NCBI GenBank assembly: GCA_036490335.1
Contig: DASXEB010000017.1
Coordinates: forward strand, 372,001 to 436,000
From: Palsa-1392 sp036490335
GTDB lineage: Bacteria; Verrucomicrobiota; Verrucomicrobiia; Chthoniobacterales; UBA10450
Length of the DNA stretch: 64,000 bases
Reading direction: 5' to 3'
Positions 25,263 through 34,083 of the stretch are shown here, piece after piece. The position numbers and the translations under genes were made by a program. The notes under the pieces were generated by a model, which was not told the origin of the DNA, ran no database searches, and saw only the letters and a program-made list of their open reading frames with translations. Position 1 is the stretch's first letter. Each line of letters opens with the position of its first letter.

Positions 25263-25676
25263 TCACAAATCTTGCAGCGCGCGGACTGCTTTCTCGACAT
25301 TCGACGGCCGCAAAATGAGCACGCCTTCCTGCGATTTCGGACTGGTCGCGAGGTAGGCGTATTCAATATTGATCTGCGCTTTGGCGAGGCGATCGGCGAT
25401 GACCGCGAGCGTGCCGGGCCGATTGTTGCTCTCGATCATGAGGACGTCGTTCTCGAGCGCGAGGACGCCGCGTTCGCCGAGAATCATGAGCGCTTTTGTC
25501 GGGTCGCTCACGACCATTCGCACGACGGCGTGATCGATGGTGTCGGAAATTGCGAGGGCGTGAATGTTGATCTCGGCGGCGGCGAGTTCGCTGCAAACAC
25601 GCGAGAGTGCGCCGGGGCGATTGCCGAGAAAGACGGAGAGTTGCGTGGTCGTCTCGATCGCGACAGTCGGGTTCAT
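25263..25676 (-). CDS. Tandem ACT-domain protein
   Basis: 137 residues from M-N-P-T-V-A-I-E, made of two ACT domains: residues ~10-65 (L-S-V-F-L-G-N-R-P-G-A-L-S-R-V-C) and ~75-130 (V-L-M-I-E-S-N-N-R-P-G-T-L-A-V-I-A). Each has the N-R-P-G turn that binds amino acids in stand-alone ACT regulators. Such proteins probably sense amino acids; no enzyme domain is attached. A long upstream extension in frame has no conserved content. Confidence 0.85.
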   Translation of the reverse strand: MNPTVAIETTTQLSVFLGNRPGALSRVCSELAAAEINIHALAISDTIDHAVVRMVVSDPTKALMILGERGVLALENDVLMIESNNRPGTLAVIADRLAKAQINIEYAYLATSPKSQEGVLILRPSNVEKAVRALQDL

Positions 25677-25777
25677 GAGAGAAGAATGCGCCCGCGGGAC
25701 GGGGCTGACAATTAAACAATTCTGAAGAAAAGTGGCGGTCGCAAAACCATGGCCTTTATAATTGCTAAGAAAAACTC

Positions 25778-25878
25778 TTGACGCATTGGGAACATTTTTG
25801 CCATTCTCATGCCGCTGGAAATAACTGCAGAACCAACATCGTAGACACTCTTCTCTACTAACCACTCCAAAGGGAGGT
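25778..25878 (+). promoter_or_regulatory. Possible promoter and strong ribosome-binding site of the secreted NHL-type gene
   Basis: TTGACG at 25778-25783 with CATTCT 18 bp later (25802-25807) gives a weak sigma-70-like promoter. AGGGAGGT at 25871-25878, 6 bases before the ATG at 25885, is one of the best Shine-Dalgarno sequences in the window and fixes the start. The region 25690-25860 is also AT-richer than its surroundings. Confidence 0.45.
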
Positions 25879-25884
25879 CAGATC

Positions 25885-27543
25885 ATGCTTCATAACTATC
25901 GGAAATTATTGTACACCATCATAACCAACGTCGCCGTCGCGACTGCGGCGCAATTCCTCTCGGCAGCACACGCCCGCGCAGGCGCAGGTGATCTCTTCGC
26001 GACCGATCCGGCCACGCATTCGGTCATCGTTTACGCGCTCGATGGCACGATGCGAACCTTCGCGACCGGGCTCGGCTCGCCGCAAGGTCTGGCGTTCGAC
26101 AAATACGGCAACCTTTTCGTGGCCGACGAAACCACCGGCAACGTCTACGAGTTCAAAACCGACGCCACCAAGTCGACCTTCGCGACCGGATTGAATAATC
26201 CGATCGGTGCTGGCTTCGACGGTCTCGCGCTCGATGTGGCCGAGAACGGCGCCAATCGCATCGTCCACATTCTTCCAGACGGCACGACCAAGAGCACGTT
26301 TTATTCGATCCCCGGGCCGTATGACGTCGAGATTCCGCCGCTTCCGGCTGCGTCCCCAACGCCCGACCCGACTTTGCCTAACGACTTCATTGTCAATTCG
26401 ACCGGCCTGACCGAGATCGACGGCGACGGCACGACGCACTCCTATTCGATCACCGGGAGTCGCGGAGTCGCCGCGGACGCGAACCTCAACGCCTACGTCA
26501 GCACGACCGCGGGCACGATTGTGAAAGTCGCGACGACCGGTGCGATGAACACTTTCGCGAGCGGCCTCGATACGCCGGAAGGCATGGCGTTTCGTCCGAA
26601 ACGCTATAGTAGCACGGAAGCCGGCGTCGGTAATCTTTTCGTCGCCGAAACGCTCAAGAATCAGGTCTCAGAATACACGCTGACGGGAACCAAGAGCACC
26701 TTCGCGACCGGCGGCCAGCCGAAGTATCTCGCTTTCGAGCTCATCCTACCGGCGAAATTGCTCAACATCTCGACCCGTCTCGATGTCGGCACCGGCAACA
26801 ACGTGCTCATCGCAGGATTTATCGTCACGGGCACGGCGCCGAAGACAGTGATTCTCCGCGGCCTCGGGCCCTCGCTCGGCGAAGGCGCTTCGCCGGTCAG
26901 CGGCGCGTTGCAAAATCCCGTGCTGGAATTGCACTACCCAGGCGGCGCCGTGCGGGTGAACGACGATTGGATGCAAAACTCCGCTACCGATCAGGCGACG
27001 ATCAAGGCGAACGGTCTCGCGCCGAAAGATCCGAGCGAGTCCGCGCTCGTCGTGACTTTGAATCCCGGCGCTTACACCGCGATCCTGCGCGGCAAAAATA
27101 ACACCACCGGCATCGGCATGGTCGAGGCATTCGACATCAATAGGACGGTCGATTCGGAGATGGGTAACATCAGCACGCGCGGTCTGGTGAAAGACGGCGA
27201 CGACGTCATGATCGGTGGATTTATCATCGATCCGTCGCAGACCGCGGCTCGCGTCCTTATTCGCGGCATCGGCCCTTCTCTCGCGAAGGCGAACCCGCCG
27301 GTCCCGAACCCGCTCGCCAATCCGTATCTTGAATTGCACGACGGCAACGGAATGCTCATTAACTCTAACGATAACTGGCAGGATACGGCGAAAGGGGAAA
27401 TCGCCGCGACCGGCATCGCGCCGACCAATCCGGCCGAGGCCGCCATCCTCGCCAACCTCCGCAGCGGCCCTTACACCGCGATTGTGAAAGGCGCGAAAGG
27501 CGGCAGCGGGGTCGCGCTCGTCGAAGTCTACCACTTGCCCTAA
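25885..27543 (+). CDS. Secreted NHL/beta-propeller protein with two C-terminal verrucomicrobial repeats
   Basis: 552 residues with a signal peptide ending near A-H-A-R-A. Residues ~35-285 are NHL/SMP-30-like propeller blades (S-P-Q-G-L-A-F-D-K-Y-G-N-L-F-V-A-D; T-P-E-G-M-A-F). Two related modules of about 130 residues follow, starting at L-L-N-I-S-T-R-L-D-V-G-T-G and M-G-N-I-S-T-R-G-L-V-K-D, each with a G-L/I-G-P-S-L motif. No catalytic residues are recognised. Probably a cell-surface or extracellular binding protein. The TAA stop lies inside a dispersed-motif copy (CCCTAACGA). Confidence 0.75.
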   Translation: MLHNYRKLLYTIITNVAVATAAQFLSAAHARAGAGDLFATDPATHSVIVYALDGTMRTFATGLGSPQGLAFDKYGNLFVADETTGNVYEFKTDATKSTFATGLNNPIGAGFDGLALDVAENGANRIVHILPDGTTKSTFYSIPGPYDVEIPPLPAASPTPDPTLPNDFIVNSTGLTEIDGDGTTHSYSITGSRGVAADANLNAYVSTTAGTIVKVATTGAMNTFASGLDTPEGMAFRPKRYSSTEAGVGNLFVAETLKNQVSEYTLTGTKSTFATGGQPKYLAFELILPAKLLNISTRLDVGTGNNVLIAGFIVTGTAPKTVILRGLGPSLGEGASPVSGALQNPVLELHYPGGAVRVNDDWMQNSATDQATIKANGLAPKDPSESALVVTLNPGAYTAILRGKNNTTGIGMVEAFDINRTVDSEMGNISTRGLVKDGDDVMIGGFIIDPSQTAARVLIRGIGPSLAKANPPVPNPLANPYLELHDGNGMLINSNDNWQDTAKGEIAATGIAPTNPAEAAILANLRSGPYTAIVKGAKGGSGVALVEVYHLP

Positions 27544-27579
27544 CGACAAGCCTCCGCTTGTAATCGAAAACTTCGGTCG

Positions 27580-27612
27580 CCGGCCGCGCTGGAATTATTC
27601 CAGCGCGGCCGG
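27580..27612. terminator. Bidirectional hairpin terminator between convergent genes
   Basis: A 33-bp nearly perfect palindrome: CCGGCCGCGCTGGAAT, one base, then its exact complement, a GC-rich stem of at least 14 bp. It lies 37 bp after the NHL gene stop and overlaps the last codons of convergent thiG; TTCGTTTTT follows on the plus strand. This is the strongest factor-independent terminator candidate in the window, for the plus-strand gene at least. Confidence 0.8.
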
Positions 27613-28407
27613 TTCGTTTTTGGCGAAGAACGCCGTCAACGGACTCGTCGCCGAGGCGGTCGCGCGACTTTCCGCGAGACCGATCTCGCGCGCTTCGCGG
27701 CCGGCCTCGACCGCTTTCCGAAAAGCCTGTGCCATTCGCACTGGATCGGCCGCAATCGCGATCGCTGTATTTACCAGCACCGCGTCGGCTCCCATCTCGA
27801 GCGCTTCCGCCGCCTGGCTCGGCGCGCCTAATCCGGCATCGACCACGACCGGCACGATCGCCTGCTCGATGATGATCTCGATTTGCGCGCGCGTCTCGAT
27901 TCCGCGATTGCTCCCGATCGGCGCGCCCAACGGCATCACCGTCGCCGTACCGATGTCCTGGAGACGTTTCGCGAGAACCGGATCGGCGTTGATGTAAGGC
28001 AGAACGGTAAAACCTTCCCTAACGAGTGTCTTCGCCGCCGCGAAAGTCTCCACTGGATCGGGCAAAAGATATCGCGGATCGGGATGAATCTCGAGCTTGA
28101 TCCACGATGGCAGGCCGGCGCTGACCGCGAGCCGCGCCAGCCGCACCGCTTCGTCGGCGTTGCGCGCGCCGCTCGTGTTCGGCAAAAGCAAATAGCGTTT
28201 CGCGTCGATGAAATCGAGAATGTTCGCGAACGGATCGCCGCGCCCCGAAAGATCGGCGCGGCGCAGCGCGACCGTCACCAGCTCGGTGCCGCTGGCCGCG
28301 AGCGCGTCGCGCATCAATTCGTTCGAGGCAAATTTTCCCGTGCCGACAAGCAACCGCGAATTAAATTCGCGATCCGCGATTTTGAGCTTCGACGGCTTGT
28401 CCGACAT
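27595..28407 (-). CDS. thiG: Thiazole synthase
   Basis: 270 residues. ThiG forms the thiazole phosphate moiety of thiamine from DXP, dehydroglycine and ThiS-thiocarboxylate. Motifs: S-R-L-L-V-G-T-G-K-F, V-T-V-A-L-R-R, L-L-P-N-T-S-G, W-I-K-L-E-I (Schiff-base Lys region), P-L-G-A-P-I-G-S and V-V-D-A-G-L-G-A-P-S-Q-A-A. No other thiamine gene lies nearby and no TPP riboswitch was seen upstream (28408-28505). The last codons form half of a terminator hairpin. Confidence 0.96.
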   Translation of the reverse strand: MSDKPSKLKIADREFNSRLLVGTGKFASNELMRDALAASGTELVTVALRRADLSGRGDPFANILDFIDAKRYLLLPNTSGARNADEAVRLARLAVSAGLPSWIKLEIHPDPRYLLPDPVETFAAAKTLVREGFTVLPYINADPVLAKRLQDIGTATVMPLGAPIGSNRGIETRAQIEIIIEQAIVPVVVDAGLGAPSQAAEALEMGADAVLVNTAIAIAADPVRMAQAFRKAVEAGREAREIGLAESRATASATSPLTAFFAKNEPAALE

Positions 28408-28505
28408 TAGCGCAACTTACAACGCCGAACTTCGCTGTCACCCGCGGCCGTCGCGTTTCGAGAAAAATTCGCTTGTACGTCGCTTGCGATCGCGTTCGTT
28501 TTGCA

Positions 28506-29300
28506 ATGCCTCGTTTCGATTTGCGTCTCGGCGATTGCCTTGCCGGCATGAAGCGAATGGAGAGCGGCTCGATCGACCTTGTCGTCACTTCACCGCCTTA
28601 TAATCTTGGCATTCGCTACGGAAAATTTCGCGACACGGCGGACCGCGCCGGTTATCTCGACTGGTGCGCGGAATGGGCCGCGGAAATTCGCCGCCTCCTT
28701 CGCCCGCGCGGATCATTTTTTCTCAACCTCGGCGCCGCGCCGTCGAACCCGATGCTGCCGCACGAGCTCGTCCTTCGCTTTCGCGAATTCTTCGTCCTCC
28801 AAAACACGATTCATTGGATCAAGGCGATCACTTTGCCTAACGAATCGAGCGGCGAAGAAATTTCCCGCGGCCATTTCAAGCCGATCAATTCGCCGCGCTA
28901 TTTGAACGACTGCCACGAATACATTTTTCACCTCACGCCGCAGGGAAGAACGCCGCTCGACCGTCTCGCCCTCGGCGTGCCGTACGCCGACAAATCGAAC
29001 ATCGCGCGCTGGCGCCACACCAGCGGTCGCGATCGGCGCTGCCGCGGCAACACCTGGTTCATCCCTTACGAAACGATCCAGCGCCGCGCGCGCGAGCGGC
29101 CGCATCCGGCGACCTTTCCCGTCCAGCTCGCGACCAACTGCATCCTTCTCCACGGCCTAACGAGGACGCAAGAAATGCTCGACCCGTTTCTCGGCATCGG
29201 AAATTCCGCCGTCGCGGCAAAACAATTCGGCCTAACGAACTTCATCGGTTTCGAGATCGATGAAGAATATCTCGCCGAAGTGCGGCGCAGGATTCGTTAG
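28506..29300 (+). CDS. Orphan site-specific DNA methyltransferase (beta-type N6-adenine/N4-cytosine)
   Basis: 264 residues. Catalytic motif IV T-S-P-P-Y-N is at about residue 28 and the SAM-binding D-P-F-L-G-I-G-N-S-A-V-A near 230, i.e. motif IV before motif I, the beta order. The Ser-Pro-Pro-Tyr form occurs in N4-cytosine as well as some N6-adenine enzymes, so base specificity is open. No restriction endonuclease or specificity subunit is adjacent, so it is an orphan. Several dispersed-motif copies lie inside, and the TAG stop is part of one. Confidence 0.88.
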   Translation: MPRFDLRLGDCLAGMKRMESGSIDLVVTSPPYNLGIRYGKFRDTADRAGYLDWCAEWAAEIRRLLRPRGSFFLNLGAAPSNPMLPHELVLRFREFFVLQNTIHWIKAITLPNESSGEEISRGHFKPINSPRYLNDCHEYIFHLTPQGRTPLDRLALGVPYADKSNIARWRHTSGRDRRCRGNTWFIPYETIQRRARERPHPATFPVQLATNCILLHGLTRTQEMLDPFLGIGNSAVAAKQFGLTNFIGFEIDEEYLAEVRRRIR

Positions 29301-29315
29301 GCGTTAGGCAAAAAA

Positions 29316-30344
29316 TCAGCCGCCAAATTTTTCCAGCGGCTTCACGAGGTTGCCCGGCAGCGGCCGGACGCGCTCGAAAATCCGCTCGGCCAGCGGACGC
29401 GCCACCGTATAACCGGCGAAAATCATCTCGAGTCGCGCATCGAGATTGTCGATGTAATTCAAAGCCAGCGCTTCGGGCGTTTTCGGATAAACCGGCGAGC
29501 CAAACTGCGGCTCACCATGATGCGACGCGATCAAATGCAGCAAGTGGAGCCGGCAATCATCCATCGACGGCGAAAGTTTGCGCCATTCCGCCGCCCGCTC
29601 GTCGGCCTCGATTTTGCGCCAGAGCGAATTCACGATTTCGAGACCGATCGCGATGTGCCCGACCATTTCGCCGCGCTCGTCGAACGGCATGCTGAAGCCG
29701 GTTTCCGGCAAATAATTTTCCCAAAGCTTGCCCGCGTCGTGAAACAAAATGCCGGCGACGAGCAGGTCGAGATTCAGCGCCGGATAAAGCGGCGCGATCT
29801 GCGTTGCCACCCGCATCATCTGCGCGGTGTGCTCCACGAGACCGCCGCGCCGCGCGTGATGATAGCTGCGCGCCCCCGCCGTCTGCCGAAAACGCGCGCC
29901 GTGCTGCGCGATAAACTCGGCGCAGAGCGCGTAGAGCCGCGGGTCGCGAATCGCCGCGCTCGTCGCGAGAATGAAATCCCAGTCGCCTGCCTGTTTCGCC
30001 CGCAACTCCGGCGGACCTTGCAGCAAGGCGGCGCGTTCTTCACTCGTTAGGCTGCGCGTTTTCCAGCGCCGCGCGTCGAGGCCGTACTGCTGGTGCTGAT
30101 AAAACTCGCCCGTGATCTCGAGAAACTCGCCCGCCTGCATCGAGTCGCACGACTTGTAATTTGGATGATCGCTCCAGACCCGCAGCGTCATCCGATCGCC
30201 CGCGTCGGCGAGCGTGAGTTCGCAATACGGCTTTTGTTCGCGCGTCATTTTCGCGGCCGCGCTCTCGAGCTGCACATGGACGCGGGCTTCGAGCGCGCCT
30301 TGCGGAACGGCTTCGCGGATTTGCCGGAGGGTCATTAATTCCAT
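29316..30344 (-). CDS. HD-domain 3'-5' exoribonuclease YhaM-like
   Basis: 342 residues from M-E-L-M-T-L-R-Q. An N-terminal OB-fold (C-E-L-T-L-A-D-A-G-D-R-M-T-L-R-V-W) is followed by an HD domain: S-Y-H-H-A-R-R-G-G-L-V-E-H-T, then I-L-F-H-D-A-G-K, then L-I-A-S-H-H-G. These are the metal-binding His/Asp residues of the YhaM/CBF1 family of Mn-dependent exonucleases. It diverges from the SRPBCC gene at 30447, 102 bp away. Confidence 0.82.
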   Translation of the reverse strand: MELMTLRQIREAVPQGALEARVHVQLESAAAKMTREQKPYCELTLADAGDRMTLRVWSDHPNYKSCDSMQAGEFLEITGEFYQHQQYGLDARRWKTRSLTSEERAALLQGPPELRAKQAGDWDFILATSAAIRDPRLYALCAEFIAQHGARFRQTAGARSYHHARRGGLVEHTAQMMRVATQIAPLYPALNLDLLVAGILFHDAGKLWENYLPETGFSMPFDERGEMVGHIAIGLEIVNSLWRKIEADERAAEWRKLSPSMDDCRLHLLHLIASHHGEPQFGSPVYPKTPEALALNYIDNLDARLEMIFAGYTVARPLAERIFERVRPLPGNLVKPLEKFGG

Positions 30345-30446
30345 CGGCGCAAAGGTTCGCACACCTCCGCGCGCGGAGCGAGCCACCCATCAAAACGAAA
30401 TCGTGTCTCGTTGCTTGTCCGTGCCGCGCACTTATGCTCAGCGCGC

Positions 30447-30902
30447 ATGCAAACGACCAACTCCATCCTGATGCATGCGCCGCGCGAGTTGATCTTCGAG
30501 ACTGCGGCCGACCTCGAGCAATGGCCGCGCATTTTGCCGCACTATCGTTCCATCAAATATCTCGAGCGCGGGCCGGAGCGGAACCTCGTCGAGATGGCGG
30601 CGTTTCGTTCCATGGTTCCGATTTCCTGGACTTCGGAACAAGTGATCGACCGCGAGCGAATGGAAGTCCGCTTTCATCACTTGAAAGCCTTCACCCGCGG
30701 GATGGATGTCGTCTGGACCTTTACCGAAACGCCCGATGGCGTCCTCGTGAAGATCGAGCACGTCATGCGCTTTCGCATCCCCGCGCTCGCGCCGATCGCG
30801 GAGCCGATCATCGGCGGATTTTTCGTGCATCATGTCGCGAGCCAGACTTTGCGTGCGATGAAAATCCATTTGGAAAAACAGGCGCATCCGCAGCCCGCCT
30901 GA
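30447..30902 (+). CDS. SRPBCC (START-like) family protein
   Basis: 151 residues from M-Q-T-T-N-S-I. The sequence follows the ligand-binding helix-grip fold: A-P-R-E-L-I-F-E-T-A-A-D-L-E-Q-W-P at the N-terminus, then W-T-S-E-Q-V-I-D and W-T-F-T-E-T-P-D-G-V strands and a long C-terminal helix. It is close to the polyketide cyclase/COQ10-like group. It precedes fabF by 18 bp, so a role with acyl or polyketide intermediates is possible but not shown. Confidence 0.75.
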   Translation: MQTTNSILMHAPRELIFETAADLEQWPRILPHYRSIKYLERGPERNLVEMAAFRSMVPISWTSEQVIDRERMEVRFHHLKAFTRGMDVVWTFTETPDGVLVKIEHVMRFRIPALAPIAEPIIGGFFVHHVASQTLRAMKIHLEKQAHPQPA

Positions 30903-30920
30903 CGAAGGAACCTTCTGCTC

Positions 30921-32174
30921 ATGCCTGACAAAAAACGGCGCGCGGTCATCACCGGTCTCGGTCCCATCACCGCCATCGGGATCGGCCGCGATGAATTTTG
31001 GAATGGTTTGCGCGCGGAAAAAAGCGGCATCCGTCGCCTCGAAAGTTTCGACAGCTCGATCTTCAACGCCCACTGCGCAGCCGAGATTCCGCAGTGGGCA
31101 CCGGAGAAATTTTTTCCGCCCCATCGTCTCAAACGCCTTGATCGTTACGCGCAGTTCTCGGTCGCGTCGGCGCAGCTCGCGCTCGAGGACGCGGGCCTGA
31201 AATATTCGCGCGAAGAACCGCAGCCTCGCGTCGGCGTCAGTTTCGGGACGGCGCTCGGCGGAATCGCGAACGCGGAATACGAGCACGCGCATTTTTTGAA
31301 AAAAGGTTCGCGCGGCGTCAATCAAACCCTCGCGCTCCAGGTTTTCGGCGGCTCCGCCCACACCAACATCGCGATCGAATTTGGCTTTCGCGGCGCCGGC
31401 ACGACGAACTCGAACAGTTGCGCCAGCGGCACGATCGCGGTCGGCGAAGCGCTGCGTTATATCCGCGACGATTTCGCCGACGTCATGATCGCGGGGGGCG
31501 CGGAATCGCCGCTCAGTCCGCTCACTTTCGGCGCGTTCGCGTTTATCAAAACGATGAGCCAGTTCGCCGGCGATCCGGCGCTCGCCTGCCGGCCGTTCGA
31601 CCGGCTGCGCGATGGATTCGTCATGGGCGAAGGCGCGGCTTCGCTCGTCGTCGAGGAACTTGGGCACGCGCGGGCGCGCGGCGCGCAAATTTATGCGGAA
31701 GTGCTCGGCTACAGTTTGAACAACGACGCCTTTCATATGACGACGCCGCTCCCGACCGGCGAATCGTGTATTCGTGCGATGCGCGAGGCGCTGGCTGACG
31801 CGCGGCTCGCGCCTAACGACATCGATTACATCAACGCGCACGCCAGCTCGACGCAGTTGAACGACGCGACCGAGACGAAATCGATCCGGGAAGTTTTCGG
31901 CGCGGACGCGAAAAAAATTCCGGTCAGCGGCACGAAAGCGTTCACCGCCCATCCGCTCGGCGCGACCGGCGCGATCGAGGCGGCGCTGTGCGCGCTCGTG
32001 ATCGATCGCGGCTGGATTCCGCCGACCTTGAACTGGGAAAATCCCGACCCGGTCTGCGATCTCGACGTCGTCCCGCAACACGGCCGCGACGCGCGGATCG
32101 ATCACGTGCTCAGCAACTCATTTGGCTTCGGCGGCATCAACGCCTGCGTCGTCCTCGGCCGGCTGGTCGATTGA
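30921..32174 (+). CDS. fabF: 3-oxoacyl-[ACP] synthase II-type (FabF family)
   Basis: 417 residues, a full KAS I/II enzyme elongating fatty acids with malonyl-ACP. The catalytic Cys is in N-S-C-A-S-G, the two His in N-A-H-A-S-S-T and T-A-H-P-L-G-A-T-G, and the Lys in G-T-K-A-F. The C-terminal N-S-F-G-F-G-G-I-N-A is complete. There is no ACP or other fab gene beside it, so it may be a second KAS for a special product rather than the housekeeping FabF. Confidence 0.9.
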   Translation: MPDKKRRAVITGLGPITAIGIGRDEFWNGLRAEKSGIRRLESFDSSIFNAHCAAEIPQWAPEKFFPPHRLKRLDRYAQFSVASAQLALEDAGLKYSREEPQPRVGVSFGTALGGIANAEYEHAHFLKKGSRGVNQTLALQVFGGSAHTNIAIEFGFRGAGTTNSNSCASGTIAVGEALRYIRDDFADVMIAGGAESPLSPLTFGAFAFIKTMSQFAGDPALACRPFDRLRDGFVMGEGAASLVVEELGHARARGAQIYAEVLGYSLNNDAFHMTTPLPTGESCIRAMREALADARLAPNDIDYINAHASSTQLNDATETKSIREVFGADAKKIPVSGTKAFTAHPLGATGAIEAALCALVIDRGWIPPTLNWENPDPVCDLDVVPQHGRDARIDHVLSNSFGFGGINACVVLGRLVD

Positions 32175-32205
32175 CGCCGCCAACGCGCGCTCCTACCGTG
32201 CGCGC

Positions 32206-32910
32206 GTGCAAGCCGAGCTGGAGCAACTGCTCATTTTGCAGGATCGGGCGCAGAAAATCCGCCACGTCGAAGCCGAGCTGAAAAGTTTGCCTAACGAACG
32301 CAAATCGCTCGAGACGCAGTCCGCCGAAGCGGCCGCGAATCTGGAAAAATTGAAGCACCACGCGCGCGAAATCGAGGTGAGCAAAAAGAAACTGGAGATC
32401 GATGTCGGTACGCGCAACGACAGCATCGCGAAGCTGCGGACGCAGCAATACGAGACGCGCAAGAACGACGAATTTTCCGCGATGGGCCGCGAGATCGAGC
32501 GTTATCAAAAGGAAATCAGCGGGCTCGAAGACCAGGAGCTCGAGCTGATGGAACAGGCGGATGAATTGAAGGCAAAAGTCGTCGCAGAGGAAAAACAGAC
32601 CGCGACTGCGAAGGAATCGATCGTGAAACAGATTGCGAATCTCGATTCAAAAGAGGCGACGTTGAACGGCCGCCTGCAGGAATTAAGAAAAGAGCGGGAA
32701 GATCTGGCGGCGAAAGTGGATGAAGATCTGCTCGATCGTTTCAGTCGCCTGTTTGCGAGCAAAGGCGACGCTGCGGTGGTCGCGCTCGAGCATGAATTTT
32801 GCACCGGCTGCCACATGAAAGTGACGCCCGCGACTTCAGTGCGGGTAAAAGGCGGCCGCGAAATCGTCAGTTGCGAACAGTGCGGCCGGATTCTTTATCT
32901 CGCGGAGTAG
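32206..32910 (+). CDS. Coiled-coil protein with C4-type zinc ribbon
   Basis: The GTG start is taken at V-Q-A-E-L-E-Q-L-L (others upstream are possible). 234 residues: a long coiled coil (~5-180) and a C-terminal zinc ribbon with C-T-G-C-H-M and C-E-Q-C-G. This is the widespread 'C4-type zinc ribbon/CT398-like' family, thought to act with nucleic acids or surface appendage assembly; the role here is unknown. It starts 31 bp after fabF. Confidence 0.85.
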   Translation: MQAELEQLLILQDRAQKIRHVEAELKSLPNERKSLETQSAEAAANLEKLKHHAREIEVSKKKLEIDVGTRNDSIAKLRTQQYETRKNDEFSAMGREIERYQKEISGLEDQELELMEQADELKAKVVAEEKQTATAKESIVKQIANLDSKEATLNGRLQELRKEREDLAAKVDEDLLDRFSRLFASKGDAAVVALEHEFCTGCHMKVTPATSVRVKGGREIVSCEQCGRILYLAE

Positions 32911-32934
32911 TTTCGCGAGTTCGTTAGGCGCGGG

Positions 32935-34059
32935 CTAGACGTTGAAGCGAAATTCAACCACGTCGCCATCCTTGACGACATATTCCTTGCCCTCGATGCG
33001 CAGTTTTCCGGCTTCGCGCGCTTTCGCAATACTGCCTAACGACACCAGATCGTCGTAATGCACCGTCTCCGCGGCGATGAAGCCGCGCTCGAAATCGCTG
33101 TGGATCACGCCGGCCGCGGCGGGCGCCTTGTCGCCTTCGTGAATCGTCCAGGCGCGCGTCTCTTTTTCGCCGGTCGTGAGGTAAGTGCGCAGGCCGAGCA
33201 GATGATAAACCGCGCGAATGAGCGCGCCGACGCCGCTACTTTCGACGCCGAGATCGCGCAGATATTCCTGCGCTTCCGTTTCGCTGAGATCGACCAGCTC
33301 GCTCTCGATTTGCGCGCTGATCACGACCGCTTCGGTCGCAAAATGATTGCGCGCGTATTCCTCGACCGCGCGCACATGTTTCCAGGCCGCGTTCGCTTCG
33401 TCGCGCTGCGCGATCGCGGCGAGATCGCTTTCCGCGACGTTGCAGGCGAAGAGCGTCGGCTTGGAAGTGAGGAGAAAAAATTCGCGCGCGACAATTTTTT
33501 CCTCGTCGCCTAACGAGAGCGTGATCGCCGGTTTCCCGGAGTCGAGATGCGGGAGCGATTTCTCGATCAGCGCGGTCTCGGCCTTGGCGGTTTTGGAGCC
33601 GGCGCGCACTTCTTTTTGCAAACGATCGCGCCTTTTGCCTAACGAACTCAGGTCGGCGAGGATCAATTCCGTGTTGATCACTTCGATGTCGCGCACCGGA
33701 TCGATCGAGCCGCTGACATGGTGAATGTCGCCGTTCTCGAAACAGCGCACGACCTGCACGATCGCGTTCACTTCACGGATGTGGCTGAGAAATTGGTTGC
33801 CGAGTCCTTCGCCCGCGCTCGCGCCTTTCACGAGGCCGGCGATGTCGACAAACTCGATCGCGGCCGGAATGATTTTTTGCGAGTGCGACATTTTCGCCAG
33901 CACTTCGAGCCGCGCGTCCGGCACGGTCACGACGCCGAGATTCGGATCGATCGTGCAAAACGGATAATTCGCCGCCTGCGCTTTGCGGGTGCGCGTGACG
34001 GCGTTGAAAAGGGTGGATTTGCCAACGTTAGGCAAACCGACAATTCCGGCGCTGAGCAT
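32935..34059 (-). CDS. ychF: Redox-regulated ATPase YchF
   Basis: 374 residues, an Obg-family P-loop NTPase that prefers ATP and binds ribosomes. G-L-P-N-V-G-K-S-T-L-F-N-A-V-T at the N-terminus, A-N-Y-P-F-C-T-I-D-P-N, D-I-A-G-L-V-K-G-A-S and a C-terminal TGS domain ending V-V-K-D-G-D-V-V-E-F-R-F. Complete and of normal length. Four exact motif copies fall inside or close by (32921, 33038, 33506, 33637). Confidence 0.97.
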   Translation of the reverse strand: MLSAGIVGLPNVGKSTLFNAVTRTRKAQAANYPFCTIDPNLGVVTVPDARLEVLAKMSHSQKIIPAAIEFVDIAGLVKGASAGEGLGNQFLSHIREVNAIVQVVRCFENGDIHHVSGSIDPVRDIEVINTELILADLSSLGKRRDRLQKEVRAGSKTAKAETALIEKSLPHLDSGKPAITLSLGDEEKIVAREFFLLTSKPTLFACNVAESDLAAIAQRDEANAAWKHVRAVEEYARNHFATEAVVISAQIESELVDLSETEAQEYLRDLGVESSGVGALIRAVYHLLGLRTYLTTGEKETRAWTIHEGDKAPAAAGVIHSDFERGFIAAETVHYDDLVSLGSIAKAREAGKLRIEGKEYVVKDGDVVEFRFNV

Positions 34060-34083
34060 GAGCGCGCAGGTTACGGCGAGAGC

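Noticed and set aside
28408..28505. TPP riboswitch upstream of thiG
   Set aside because: No CUGAGA or ACCUGA core in the 98-bp gap.
28506..29300. Restriction-modification system
   Set aside because: No endonuclease, specificity subunit or helicase gene in the flanking genes.
30438..32105. Open frame of 555 codons on the minus strand
   Set aside because: It lies opposite fabF and the SRPBCC gene; Arg/Ala-rich composition without motifs. A GC-driven shadow frame.
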